A stretch of DNA of 64,000 bases from Ephemerocybe angulata (GCA_013368325.1 JAACJK010000001.1:3410001-3474000); one strand, 5' to 3'; positions 1 to 12,204 are shown, numbered from the stretch's first letter. A program made the numbers and translations. The notes: generated by a model not told the origin, from the letters alone.

Positions 1-1184
1 GATGGCCAGCTCGGGGCGACTAGCGATAACGAAGACGAATGGAAAGGACGGGTCGTTGGCTGCGTGTAAAATGGCGGATAGAATTTCTCGTTGCTCGTCT
101 TCTTTAGTCCGGCGTATCCCGTGCGAGTCGTTTGAGCCGGCGGGCAATAACGACTCGCCCTCGACATAGTTGCACTCATCAAGGCCATCGACAATAATGG
201 CCATTTGATTCGAGCGCATTGAGTCGGTTCCCGTTGGTGCGCCATGTCGGAGAGGGAGGAGGATGAGCTCTTCGATTTGCGTCTGCAAGCGTTTCTGGAG
301 GATAGCAGGGTCTCGTCGAATTGCCTGGCACATGCGTGCACGAATTCGAGGGACCCGGTCCAACACCTCGTGCTGCAATAGCTGGTACGCGAGAGTAGAC
401 ACCAGATGCGTCTTCGACCTCCGAGCGAGTGAGCTGGAGAAGCTGGAGAAGAAGAAAGTGGCGGCCAACATCCCATCCGCTTTGCACCGCTCAGCGATAG
501 TGCCCAAAATGGCGGTCTTGCCTGTTCCCGCCGGTCCCGTAACCCAGACAATCCGTTTCGGGTCAGGGTCCTTCTGCCCGTCGGTAATCCAACTGAGGAT
601 CTCGTCCTGGACCGCCACTCGCGTCTCGGGCATGCATTTGGGCGCGTCGCACCGTTCTTTGGAGTCGTGGATTGCACCGGCTGCCATGTGCTTCGACAAG
701 ACTGGGTGTGCACTCCGCAAGTGAGAGACTGTGACGACGTTCAAGCGGGACGGTGCACTTACAGTCCAGCGCGGCGAGATAAGACTCCTCGAGTTCACCG
801 GCTCCCGAGTTCTGGTTGATAGTACCTATGGGTCGTTCAGCGTTAGTTTGGATTGTCCTCATGCTGTATCTGAAATGTGCGTACCATAGTTTGACCCCAT
901 GCTGACGTTGTTTGCTCTCTTAACCATGTTTATTGCCACAGGTCCGAAATCTGGTTGCGAATATAAGCTCAATACCATATCCGACGGACATTAGTCTTCT
1001 CTCAGTCTGACCACTCACAGTTTGTGTTATGGGTAACATTCCCGCTCAGACTCGTTTCCGCCGGTGAGGTGAGAGCCATGGCTTGGACTCTATCGAGGCC
1101 TTCGCCTGCCTCTGGTAGTGAAGGTGGGGCCCCGAACCGGTCGAGGGGAGTGGCGGATAAATGAGTCGGTGGGACGTGAGCCAT
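1..1184 (-). CDS. NACHT-domain NTPase (NLR-like), copy 1, 3' part beyond window edge
   Basis: Partial STAND-type NTPase, probably a fungal NLR-like signalling protein. Proposed exons on the minus strand are 1184-1019, 950-885, 825-763 and 701-1 (open to the edge). The three introns (68, 59 and 61 nt) sit exactly where the paralogue at 21.5-24.0 kb has introns; the second has a perfect CTAAC branch site. Exon 4 carries a Walker A motif (GPAGTGKTA) near 540-515 and a Walker B-like IIVDGLDEC near 195-170. An apparent frame break near 700-760 is explained by the 61-nt intron rather than by mutation, since splicing gives the same junction residues as the paralogue. The start ATG at 1184 matches the MAH start of the paralogue. 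The ligand and effector domains are unknown; NLR-like immune or incompatibility function is inferred from the family. Confidence 0.85.
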
Positions 1185-2982
1185 CCTCTATGGAGTGCTG
1201 GGAGAGGGTGAATGGAGTTTAGAACTTAATAGAAGGAACCACCTAGAGGTCTGTGACCTGTCAGGGCTGTGTATCGCTGACACGCCGCACTGGCACCATT
1301 TTGGCCGAAGGGCAACGAGAGTTACGAGACTTTGTCCCGTAATTGGAAGCCGGCCTTCGCCGTTCGGGATCGCGTACTATATTTCTTCTTATATTGGCTG
1401 GGGACGCGCTGGCCCCCCTTCCGCAACGAAGTAACAAGTTCCCCCTTCACTATTATTTTTTATTCATTTTGTCCTACCTTGTTAATGATCACGCTTCTTA
1501 TTCCCCTGTTTCTTTGCGCTGGTACTTGATAAGGGTGATGGGCGCTTAAATGGTGTGTGATAAGCGATTGGAGATGGAGTCTACCGATGCATTCAGTGCA
1601 ATACACCGCGCGCGACTTCTCCGATCTCGACCTCGTCCTCGAGCTCATCGAGCGCGGGAACCCAGTCGATTGGGTCATCGATTCGGTGTATGCCTGCGAC
1701 CTATTCAGAGTACTTATACAGTCTGTTAAGTTGCTACCAGGGACGGTAGAGTGCAGTCTGAGTATTGGCAACGGTTACGCAGGTGATTAGGAATGGAGAA
1801 GACATATGCTTTGTATGTGTGTATGTGTGTGTGTGGACTTCAAAAGAAGGCTTCCGGACAGCTGTTACGCTCGAGACAAGCTGCTAATACAATCTACCGG
1901 CTGGTACTCACTGTGGCATTGATGCTCTCAGCAATGAGAGACGAGCATGCAGTTGTATTGTGTGATCCACGGGCGTTGCCGAGCCAATGAGGGCGCGGGA
2001 AAATTTCGCCCGCATCGGACAACGAGTCGCGACTGCCCTGTCCAAGCCTTGTCTCCCTCTCCCCCACTTTCTCATCCTCTGTGGTTGAAGGCTACTTCTC
2101 GCCCCCCAAGGACACCGCTTTACCCACTCCATAGCCTGTTGCAGGTCTTTCAGCTAGCACGCCATCTGCACATCGTCACCATGACTCCTCCAGAATATGT
2201 TTCTATGAGTCTGCGACCGACCTAGCCTGGCACAGGAACCGAAGATCCACGTTAGCCCGGCTTCATCTGAACTATCTTCTGCCTTCAGTATACAAGGCCA
2301 CCAGATGCTCGTTCCGTCATTCTCCGCCGGCCCAAGGCCGTCAGCTGATGCGGCCCCTGCGCAGTCGCACTCCCCCTGCAGGCCCGGCAGAGACACCAGA
2401 TGCACAATCAATTAACGCACCACGCGTTCTCCCAAAATCTCGAACCCATCTTCAAGCCTACGTCCAAACTCGTACCCGCACCCGTCGAACCTCGGCGAAA
2501 CGGTCCATGCCTTCGCCGCTCCGTCTCCGTGCATCCATCTCCATCTCGGTGTTCTTTTAACTCAAACACCTATACAGACTAGGATGGCAGCTTTTGGGTT
2601 AGGATATTTATCCATAGCTGCAGGGTTCACGCCCCATCTGGCGCTTTGCGTTTCACATATATGGTCCTCGCATAGAATTTGGATGGTTGTATAGTAGGCT
2701 TATTGTCAGAATGGAGTTGGATGAGATATTTGTCTATCCATTTACTCATCGTCCCGTCTCCGCTTGGGCGCTTAAATTAGCGATGCATCTGGGCTGATGA
2801 TAGACCCAGCCGATACGTGGGCTTGTGGTAATGTTCAGATGGGATGAAATAATACGATACACGTATTTTAGAAGAAGTAATGTCGGAAACTGTCGTTCTC
2901 AACTATGGTGAAACGTGGGGGAGGCTGTATTTGCGGAGGTTGGGTTAACTCATGCGGATCGACGGCCGGGTATGGCAAGGTT
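1185..2982. other. Intergenic stretch without a supportable gene
   Basis: About 1.8 kb between the NACHT start and the Tom22-like gene. Only short, composition-driven reading frames are present on either strand. It contains a TG-rich microsatellite near 1810-1836 and two exact copies of the dispersed GGGCGCTTA motif at 1540-1548 and 2766-2774. No tRNA or transposon ends were recognised. Confidence 0.5.
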
Positions 2983-3009
2983 CTACCAACGAGGACCTGA
3001 GAAGGAAAG

Positions 3010-3435
3010 TTAGATGTAGATAGAAAGAGATTTGGCCAAGTTACTCGCCTGTGCCCCTTCATGCCGCTCCATCATATCCCGCTCTATTGCGGTCTCTTTC
3101 GAATTCGCCTCTTTCTCAAGAACAAACGCGAAGGGTAGCCCCACGAGCAGTGTCGATGTCGAGATAATCCATAGGGCGCTTCCGAGCCTGTTTCCCGTTC
3201 TCATGATAATCGATGCTGCTCCGGAGATCTTTGAAGAGATGAGGTGGCGAGTGGTAGGGGGAATGATGTCGATGAGAGCTGCGAGGCGGCTGAAGATGGA
3301 CTGGTTGCCGTCGAATTCGAGGGTATCGATAGACAAGAGGGAGTCGGTGGAACTCGATGCGGACGAATAGGACTCGGGATAAGGCGTATTGGTATGCTGT
3401 TGGCCATTTTCTTCAAAAACCGATATCTTGACCAT
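3010..3435 (-). CDS. TOM22: Tom22-like mitochondrial import receptor subunit
   Basis: Small outer-membrane translocase receptor subunit, about 141 aa as drawn; Tom22 receives precursors in the TOM complex and organises the Tom40 pore. The start at 3435 (MVKISVF) fits fungal Tom22 N-termini. An acidic, serine-rich cytosolic segment (about residues 10-45) is followed by the family hallmark DIIPPTTRHLISSKIS (about 50-66). A single tail-anchor segment WIISTSTLLVGLPFAFVLEKE follows (about 82-102), with the proline typical of Tom22. The 3' end is uncertain: splicing GTAACT...TTCTCAG would end the protein at 2983, and a GC-AG intron at the same place would add a proline-rich tail ending at 2868. The neighbour upstream is unrelated. 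Confidence 0.85.
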   Translation of the reverse strand: MVKISVFEENGQQHTNTPYPESYSSASSSTDSLLSIDTLEFDGNQSIFSRLAALIDIIPPTTRHLISSKISGAASIIMRTGNRLGSALWIISTSTLLVGLPFAFVLEKEANSKETAIERDMMERHEGAQASNLAKSLSIYI

Positions 3436-4331
3436 GGGGAAGGACAGCTTCGGCGATCGTGAGTGTGGAACGGGCACCTCATTGAAGAGTGATATGTACT
3501 TATGTCGGCATATCACGCTGCAAGGCCGGGCCCAGGCTCTGGAGCAAGTCACCCATGCGGCTTCTGAACGTCAGAGATCTAGAAAGCGTCATTAGATGGG
3601 CCCTAATTCGTCTCTAAGTGGTTTTCAGGGCTAATAATCTCCATAGATAAACGGCGTCAGACAGCGTGCTTTGTATTATATTGGTTATTTCACCAAATGA
3701 GGCTCATAGGGACTTGAAAGCTGCCGACCTTCTTGGTGGACTAATCAGTGCGCAGTACCATTTACTGATCAGTCAACATCGGAAGTCTCAGTGCGCCGAA
3801 CGGCAGGAAGGTGGCATTAGGCGCTCAAGCACGAAGGAGATGGTGTGCAGGCACTGTTGCTTATGTGACGGGTAGTAAAAAGGAAAGAGAAATATACTAG
3901 CGGCATCTCTCCTAACTGTACATATATGGCCGTTGAATCTTCTCCCCCTTGTGCTGATTTGGTGCTGATAAAGTTTCAAGGTGCCGACTATTAGGCGCCC
4001 AAGCAATCCGAGTCATGTGTGATGGGACGCGCACGTTTGCATTTAGGGCTGTACGGGCAATATGCACTATTTAAGGTGCATGGGGTCTGGGTCTTACCAA
4101 TTCCTACCAAATCTCAAATTCTTGCACAGCTCGTGCACTATATGCCGTGGCTTAATGCTTCATGTTCGGCGCTGATTAAGCCTCATGCCAACCTGAAGGA
4201 AAGGGGCGCGGATTTCATTTAGCAATGTCGTCACAGTGATAGATACTCTCCAGCATCTTTCTCAACCTTCTTCCTTTCCGCTCAACTTGAATTGGAGGTT
4301 TAAGGGCCTACATGGAGACACTTGGGTTATT

Positions 4332-7300
4332 ATGCTTTCACAGTCCGTTTGGATAGTTCGGAAGCTGATCTTATCATCACAAGCTCACCTGTCACCAACT
4401 TGGCAGCCCGCAAAGGGTGAGTCGTCCCAAGTCCATATCAATACGACCATATCAGTGACAGAGCTTCCAATAAGGCATCGCATTTCAGGTAAAGACGACC
4501 AATGGATACGACTGTACTTACCACAGTTTCAACTAATCGGTCTCTGCCAAGGCATTATTATTGAACAAATCGGCGCTCTTAAGGTAGAGGACAGGGCATC
4601 GCTGTGTTTGACGGAGATTTGGGTGCATGGCGACCCGGCCTTTGCACGTGGAAAGAGTATTCCGCTCGTCGGTGCTGCTACTCTACCAGGGAGGTGGGAA
4701 GCGCAGGTTTCCGATCGTCAGGCCATCGAGCTGTGAGTTCATTACCATATACACACCCAGCCTCGCGGCCGTCTGAGTACTAAAGAGTGAAAGTCCTGAC
4801 GATGTAGGTGCAATCGACTGTTTTGTTAAAAATGAGGGAGGCGAGGAAGTGGGGTTCGTGCACCTAGACCTCGCTGCGATCCGAGTCGAGATGGTATCAG
4901 GACACAGTGAGTTTCTGAATACATCACATGGAAACCCGCTAATCGCGACTTACAGATCGCCGTCATATGCTGGAGATGCTTGTTAAATCTGTGGATTTGA
5001 CATTTTCGTGTTCCATAGTTGAAACAGAACTAGATAGCGCCGCGTCTCAGGCTACAGACAGTGGTGAGTAGCTGGCCCGGATCGATGAAGTTCTAACTCA
5101 GCACCATCTACTTATCCATGTTACACGCAGAGGCTAGTTCAAGCTCAACGACTGACTCGGATGAGGGCGCGAACGCCAATGAGTTGATGAAACAAATTAT
5201 TGGACGGCATATCTGTGTTGAGTCTGCCTTGGCCAGTCCCAAGAACAACGGTGTGGACACCAGTGGCTCGAAACGGTACGCTTTCAAGCAACTTTCAAGA
5301 AGGTACTTCCCTAACACTCTATCGACAATTTCGCTTCTAAATTAAGTAAGCGACGCATCGCTGGAGACCCGCTCATCGCCGAAGGTGATCTTGTTCTCGA
5401 CCACATCGACATTTCCGGTGAAATATCATCGGAGAGGATCCAGGAGGCTGGTGAGTACCTTAATACCTTGAAAAGGCTCACCATTTGCTTATAGCACTCG
5501 TGTAGAGCTCGCCAAGCTAAAAAGCCATGGTCTGACGCTCATCCGCCACTTCCATCGCACTAGAGAAGGTCGATACCTTACTGAAGCCATCTCGACACTG
5601 CAGAAGGCAGTAAAATTGGCCCCCCGAGGTCATGCTGACCTGCCTCCAACACTCAGCCAGCTCGGCATCTTGTACACAGACAGCTTCGAGCGCACAGGCA
5701 ACGTGTCCGACATCGATCAAGCCGTCTCTGCAGGGCAGAAAGGGGTAGCGCTCACTCCCAATGGTAGTCGCTACCTGCCTGCCCGCCTCTCTTCCCTTGG
5801 AAACTCTTTCTTGAAACGATACGAACGGACTGGAAGGCCTTCAGACATAGAGGAAGCGATTTCAACGCAACGGAAAGCGTTGACGCTCCTCCCCCGTGGT
5901 CACGAGCTGGAGTCTGCCATACTCAACAACCTTGGAAATTCGCTTGTATTATGCTCCGGAAGCGGTGGAGATCCCTCTACCAAACTCGACGAAGGCATCT
6001 CGGCTTTGAGAAGAGCGGTGAAGCTCACACCTGAGGGCGATCCAGAGCTGCCTATGCGGCTCAGCAATCTTGGAAACGCATTGCGCTATCGCTTTCTCCA
6101 AACCGGAAATCCTGTAGATATCACCGAAGCAATATCAGCACAACAGAGGGCCATAACTCTCACCCCCGAGGGTCATTCAAGCCTGCCTACCCTCCTCCAC
6201 AATCTAGGAACATCATCCTCCTGTCGCTTTGACCGCACCGGCCAGCTCACAGACATCAACGAAGGAATCGAAACACAGAGGAAAGCAATAGACCTTATAC
6301 CGAAGGGCCACCCTGATCTGCCGCTCCGACTTGCCGACTTCGCGCTCTCTTACAAGAATCGCTTCTTTATCTCTGGCAACCCATCGGACCTGGATAACGC
6401 CATTGCAAAGCTGCAGCAAGCGATAAAGCTCATGCCTCCGGGTCACACCGGCCTGACTACCATGCTCCACAACCTCGGCCAGTGCTTTTCGCGTCGCTTC
6501 GATCACACCAAAAGCGCTGCCGATATCGCTGAAGCCGTTTCAGCACAGCGCGAAGTGGTGAAGCTCACTCTCAAAGGAGATCCCAGGCTGCCTGGCCGAC
6601 TCTCCAACCTCGCAACGTCGCTTCTCCAACGTTCGCACTGGTCGAGAGATATCTCGGGGATCGATGAAGCTATCTCGTTGCAGCGTGAAGCGATGAACCT
6701 TACCCCAGAGGGCCATGTAACCTTACCCAACCTACACGAGAACCTCGCCATTCTTTACAAGGCTCGATATTCACTTACTGGCACCACCGGCGACCTCAAA
6801 ATGACTATGTCCCAGTACAAGGCCTCCGCCTGCCATCCATTGGGCCATCCGCGCAAAAAGCTTGAAGGTTCCAAATCTTGGGCCAAGTTTCTGCACCTCG
6901 TAGATCCCAAGTCACCCGACATCGTACTTGCATTTGACACCGCCTTGGGCCTCGTAGCCGTAGTAGCAGGTCTCGAACAAACAGTGCAAGGCCGGTATAA
7001 CCTCCTCCAAAATGCCTCAGGCCTCGCCCTCGAAGCCGCCGCCGTGGCTTGCGTACGTGCCAAGCCGGACAAGGCTTTGGAGTGGCTCGAGCAAGGCCGT
7101 TGTCTTGTCTGGGGCCAGCTGAACCATCTCCGGACACCGCTTGACGACCTGCGAGAGCACGACGAAGCGCTTGGGCAGACCGTACAGGAGGTCTCGAAGC
7201 GGCTCGAGCACGCAGGAACTTCCCGGGGACTATCGCAGAACGGAATGTCGATCCCCGAGAAGTTGGCGTTAGAGAATGAGGCGCTGGACCATCTGAACCT

Positions 7301-8637
7301 GGCGAGACAGTGGGAAGCGCTTCTCAAAACGGTGCGCGCCATCCCGAGGTTCAGGACCTTCCTCATGCCATCGCCTTGCCTTGATTTGTTGGAGCACCTC
7401 CCGGATGCAAAATTAGGCTATGTTGTCGTTATCAACGTCGATGAGCGCCGATGCGATGCGATCGTCCTTCGAGCTGGTTGGGGCAGACCGTTCCATATCC
7501 CTCTCCCCAACTTCTCCTTCGAGACCGCCAAGAAGTATAGGGATGTTTTGAGAGATCACCTACGATCTCGGAATCTTCTCGTTCGAGGAGGAGAAGACGC
7601 GACGAACATGAAGAGAGGTATAAGACCCTACCTTGGAGGAAAGGACGGCGAGGATCCTCTACGTCGTGTCCTTCGTGGTCTATGGAACGAGGTAGTACAT
7701 CCGATTTTGCAGAGGTTGAGGATATCAGTGAGTGTCTCGTGGCCGCGTGCGGACTTGGGAAACTGACATTTGCGATATGTAGAGGATGAAACCATCATCT
7801 AGAAAGCTACCGCGGAGAATTTGGTGGTGTCCTACTGGCCCCCTCTCTTTCCTTCCCCTACATGCTGCGGGAATATACGCCAGGGGCGCAAGTTCAGAAA
7901 GCGTCCTCGACTACGTCGTCTCGTCATACACCCCATCCGTAACCGCCCTCACCGACCGAGTCAAGAAACACGGGTCAATTAACAGGACCGCGGCAGGCCT
8001 ATTCCTTACAAGTCAGCCCAATCCAAACGTACGAGGCTATTCCCCAATCCCTGGGACTACGAAGGAGGTACAGTCCATCTACGCTATGGTGATAGAGAGC
8101 AAGGGCAGGGCAATTCTCCGCGAAGGGGACGAACTGACTGTTAATGAGTGTCTCGAGCACATGAAGAACTTCAGCAGCATCCACCTGGCGTGCCACGGTT
8201 CCCAGAATGCGAACGTGCCCCTCCAAAGCCGATTCATTTTCCACGCAGGCCCGTTGGAACTGTCAACGATCCTGAAGTCGAACTTGACAAACGCCGACCT
8301 CGCTTTCCTATCGGCGTGCCAAACGAGTGCCGGTGAAGAAACCCTACCCGACGAGGCTGTCCATCTCGCCGCCGGAATGCTCGCTGCAGGATACCAACGA
8401 GTGGTGGCGTCGATGTGGTCGATCGGTGACAAACCCGCCCTCCAGGTTGCCAACGACTTTTACAAGTACCTCTTGAGTCAGAGGAGAGACAGCGTGCTAA
8501 CGGGCCACAGTTTCGATGGGGCTCTTTCTGCGCATGCGTTGCACTATTCCATCCAAGAATTGAGAAGTCGTCTCGAAGATCCAGACTCGGACACTTCATT
8601 GCTTACTTGGGTTCCATTTGTCCATTTCGGCTACTGA
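4332..8637 (+). CDS. C2-TPR-CHAT protein (caspase-like CHAT peptidase candidate)
   Basis: Large multidomain protein, about 1279 aa with the start used here. Proposed exons: 4332-4416, 4462-4488, 4552-4732, 4794-4906, 4956-5063, 5131-5275, 5347-5450, 5506-7727, 7783-8637; phases agree throughout. The N-terminal region resembles a C2 beta-sandwich (LSPTWQPAKELPI echoes the C2 LNPxWxExF signature). Exon 8 encodes about nine TPR-like repeats of roughly 44 residues built on DIxEAIsxQRkAxxLxPxGHxxLP. The C-terminus is a CHAT domain with the catalytic His in HLACHG (about 8189-8206) and Cys in SACQTS (about 8311-8328). TPR-CHAT proteins are separase/caspase-like proteases; some bacterial ones cleave gasdermins or act in defence. 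The first exon is the least certain and may lie further upstream. Substrate unknown. Confidence 0.8.
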
Positions 8638-9180
8638 GTTTAAGATAACCACATTGCGTTTCATGTGCAGAGCCCTTTCCTTTTTTCTGTACACCATCAT
8701 ATCTCATTTACGAAACATACCTCTTGTACATCGGAATGCGTCGCTGCGAGAAGAGCGGCTGGTAAGGAGCCTGGGTAGATCGATGAACTAGGAATGCGCA
8801 GGACTTAGAGAAATCTGCACGGCTAGGTGAGCTGAGTGTAGGTGCACCCCTTCTCTGTGCTGGAAGTCGGAAGAGGAACCTGCCCGAGCGTCCCTGTTGT
8901 TGGAACCATATGTGGAGGACAGTGGAGCCAGTTGCACCTGGGCGTCTAATTTGCATATGATGCTTACCTTCCGGCTCGTCACCTTCCTCCTGTCAAATCC
9001 AAGATAGGATAGAGTGGACCAGATATAGTGATATGTGTTCTTCCATTCCACAGGCACAATCTCATCTTACAGCCGTTCGTCTTCCACGCGGCCTCTGAAT
9101 ATCTACTCAGCCGCAACACCCCCAAGTTCCAACGCGTGTTCCTGAATCCTCACAACTTTTCCCCCTCCCTCCACAGAGTC
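8638..9180. other. Short intergenic gap between CHAT gene and lectin-like gene
   Basis: 543 bases containing the 3' flank of the CHAT gene and the presumed promoter of the next gene on the same strand. I see no coding evidence or repeat here. Confidence 0.5.
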
Positions 9181-10762
9181 ATGTCCAGCGTTACAATCAG
9201 CCCACTAAGCATATACACCATCTTCACCCCCGCGCACCTCTACGGGTACGTTCAGTACCCGAACGACACCTCGAAATTCGCTACTCTCGCCTCGCAGGTG
9301 GACCAGAGCGTCGGACAGCAGGTTCGCATTTTAGTCCCTTGATAGAAAGCTGAGCTCATGCCGCCCACGTTTCATGTGCACAGTGGACCATCCAACCCAT
9401 CGAAGGGAGTACTACCGGGGCGTACAGCATCAGGAGCCACCTAACGGGGGCATATGTGACATGGAAGTACACGGATACCCCAGGGCTGGAATTTATAGGC
9501 TTTCAGGCCGACCCGGACGAGTGGTGGCTCAGACCGGCTGACACCGAGTACCATCAGTGAGCTCTGAGTCGACACTTTCTCCACTGTCCTGCGAAACTAA
9601 CAGTTCTGAACAGTATTTGCAACGAACTCAGCTGCGACTACATATGGGCGCCGTACGAGCTCGTCGGCGGAACTGCGGACAGGCACGAGGTGCGTTAGGG
9701 GTCGTTTCATTGCAGTATACGTTAATTACTCACCTGTGACCGACCTTGCATTTGCAGATAATTCTTTCTCCAAGGGCAAACGCTACGGGAGTGGACACGC
9801 GATGGAAGCTTTCAGTGGCTGCTACAGTCACACCTCCCGCTGGAGCTTCACCTACAGCAATCACCAACCCAGTATCGACCTCCGCCGCGGGTGCTAACAC
9901 GGAAGACCTCAATAATCTGAAGAAATGCGCCCCTTGTGGGAAGGTGGCTTGTACCTTTGAGCCATCGGTGAGATTGATCCGGATCCCCCAATGGCCCACC
10001 GTCGACTTCGACTTACACCTTGACTCTACAGGGTATCCCGTCTCCGCCAGCGGTATATAGCGTCATTGGCCAGCCCCTGTCAAACTGCAACCCAGCCCCT
10101 GGATCCGCTTCCAACGAGTCTATCAAAACGACACTCGGCGGCACGTTCGAGCTCGCGCGCTCATTCAGCGTGCAGGTCACAGCGGGCGTCTCTTTTGGAC
10201 TCGGGGTTGCCGGGCCTAGTGTGAGCGCGAGCACGTCGATTACCGAGGGCGTCGAGGAGAAGGTGACGAGGACGCAGTCGATTGAAGTTCCGATAGCTCC
10301 TGGGCGTATTGTGAGTTTATCCGAGTCTGCTGACGAGGATTTGGACGGTGTCACGCAAGGTGGATTAATCATGGCTGACGAGGATTGATACTAATAGGGA
10401 GCGCTCGTCGCAAAGGTCATGTATCGGACGACCCCCGGAAATGTGAAGATCGACGATAGGTAAGTAGTATGCACACTCTGGATTCTGGAAGACGCCTACA
10501 TACCCTTCCATGACTCATATACAAAATCCTCAACAGAACGTTCGCGTTCATGTCTGTCCAGCCGGGAGAAGTCACAGGATACGACGTGCTTTACGCAAAC
10601 TGCGGATCCAACTTTGAAGCTTTTACGCTACCCAGGACGGATTGCAATCTGGGTTCCTCCGCAACTAATCCCATGTCGGAGTCTCTCGTCAGTGCCTGGA
10701 GGATGTGGATATGGATAGAGATGGTGGTGATGCTACTTGGGGCTGCCGGTGCTGCGTGGTGA
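9181..10762 (+). CDS. Beta-trefoil lectin-like protein with C-terminal beta-pore-former-like region
   Basis: Seven proposed exons (9181-9321, 9384-9556, 9614-9689, 9758-9967, 10032-10310, 10398-10459, 10537-10762) sum to 388 codons, all introns GT-AG and 57-87 nt. The first ~110 residues resemble a ricin-B/beta-trefoil lectin, with a Q-x-W-type motif (QQWTIQPI) and repeated aromatic strands. The part from about 10120 to 10310 is rich in alternating Ser/Thr and hydrophobic residues with short GVSFGLGV and SIEVPIAPG motifs, as seen in aerolysin/ETX-MTX2-like pore-forming proteins. Two CxxC-type cysteines lie at the domain junction. No signal peptide is evident, as is usual for cytoplasmic fungal lectins. 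The pore-former assignment is inference from strand pattern only; a plain lectin of unknown role is the alternative. Confidence 0.6.
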
Positions 10763-10980
10763 TGACTGGTCACTGAACATTCTTCATATTGCGGACAATA
10801 ATGCTCGCTCGCATAAATACACTTATTCTTCGAGAAGATGCTCTGGCGGCGTGTAGAATGGGGAGAGGATCGGGGAAGGCAAGGTCTGCCTGGGCCCTGC
10901 TGGCGCTGTCCCCGTCTGCATCAGTGCATGATGCCATCACTCAATCCAATCTAATCTAATCTGACGGCTCGTGGGAGATG

Positions 10981-11050
10981 AAGCATCGGCAAGATAACGG
11001 CCTGCTGCGGCCTGACCAAGATCTCCGAAAAAGCACGATCGCGTCAACTG
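10981..11050 (+). repeat. Direct repeat unit A
   Basis: Shares a 35-bp identical core (gaccaagatctccgaaaaag and following bases) and further similarity with 11987-12044; this copy carries about 10 extra bases in its middle. Confidence 0.8.
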
Positions 11051-11094
11051 ACGGCGGGACAGAACCCCACCTCGAGCAGAAGGTCTAGGAATCT

Positions 11095-11107
11095 GGCGCT
11101 AAGCGCC
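11095..11107. repeat. Palindromic copy of dispersed GGCGCTT/AAGCGCC motif
   Basis: GGCGCT-A-AGCGCC, a perfect inverted pair with one central base; it also contains an exact TAAGCGCCC. Confidence 0.8.
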
Positions 11108-11734
11108 CAACACCTCGAACGCGCGCGGCGGCGCACTTTGGCGGAGATTGAATGCCACGTGCGTAGCTCGTGCGCGCCGCGCGGGATACTAATATAGCTC
11201 GAGACGCGACGCGTCGTTCCCAAATCCCCTTTCCTCCCTCCCCCCATCTTCCCTCCCTCCATCCTCTCTCTCTCTTCCCTTCACCCCTCTCACCTATCCC
11301 CTTATTTCCGCCCATTTATCTCCTGTCGACCTCCTTGACTCTACGCAGACGTCGAAGAGCCGCCGCTCATGGCGGGAACGAATCACCAACGGCGGGCACC
11401 GCGTTTAGGCCCTATGTATCGATTAGATGCGAATTCGAGCTTGGAAGTCGGTGAACAGCCTTTTTGGCGCAGGGCGGGAATGCATCTGACCTGGTACGTG
11501 CTCCCCAACGTGGCTTGTAGTCGAGAGGTCTCATCAACGACTCGGATCTCCTGGCCTATAACCCGGTTTAGCCCAGCGCAACCTGTAGGCGAAGTTTTCC
11601 ATTAGGTGTGTCTCTCTCTGTTCTCAGAACAAGTCCATAACTGACTCCCAGAATGAAGGGTGCTCTGACATCTGGTGAGTTGCGCATTCTATCCCATCCG
11701 GGAGCCTCGTAGAATTATGCCAGGAGACTTCCAA

Positions 11735-11930
11735 GGTCGACTGCAGCAGTGTGTCTAGACTGGCATTGACACTTCGAGTTATCTTTTACTGCCATAGTAA
11801 GTTGGCTCTCCGATGCAAATCTGGTGCTCCACATGTTCCGCAGTTATCCAGTCCCCGTTGGTTCTTGGGACCTGGGCGCTTATGCGCGGGCTGCGCCAAG
11901 CGCGCTTCGCGCCGCGCGGCGATACATCGG
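11735..11930 (+). repeat. Left arm of inverted repeat around IDO copy 1
   Basis: The reverse complement of about 14287-14505 matches this stretch: both contain GTGTCTAGACT, TTGACACTTCGAGTT, CTCTCCGATGCA and CTGGGCGCTTATGCG in the same order, ending at GCGCGGCGATAC. Boundaries are by eye and divergence is substantial. Confidence 0.75.
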
Positions 11931-11986
11931 CATCGGCACCCACAGGATCGAAGCCGTGGAAACATCCCTCGTGATCGGAAGATCGG

Positions 11987-12044
11987 AAGCATCGGCAAGA
12001 TAATGGCCATGACCAAGATCTCCGAAAAAGCACGATCGCGTCAA
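11987..12044 (+). repeat. Direct repeat unit B
   Basis: Second copy of the repeat seen at 10981-11050, about 1 kb downstream in the same orientation and 160 bases before the IDO start codon. Confidence 0.8.
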
Positions 12045-12204
12045 CATAGGGTACTGTATCACCAATCACCTTTTCTTCCTTCCCCATCTCCCACCTTGAC
12101 CCATCCCTCCATCGTCCTCCTCTCCTACTAGACTAAAGCTTAGACTCGTCTTCCACACCCAGAGCACTTGAAAGAAAGCGACAGACGATATAGAGTCAGA
12201 CACC

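Larger units (their letters stand above)
10763..12204. other. Repeat-bearing intergenic region upstream of IDO copy 1
   Basis: No gene could be supported. The stretch holds one unit pair of a direct repeat (10981-11050 and 11987-12044), a long C/T-rich tract (about 11215-11310), a 13-bp perfect palindrome of the dispersed motif (11095-11107) and the left arm of the inverted repeat that brackets the IDO gene (about 11735-11930). Confidence 0.6.

Noticed and set aside
563..862. Apparent frameshift in NACHT copy 1
   Set aside because: A 61-nt intron with proper donor and acceptor, shared with copy 2, explains it.
1810..1836. TG-rich tract as part of a regulatory or telomeric repeat
   Set aside because: Short ordinary microsatellite with no further structure.
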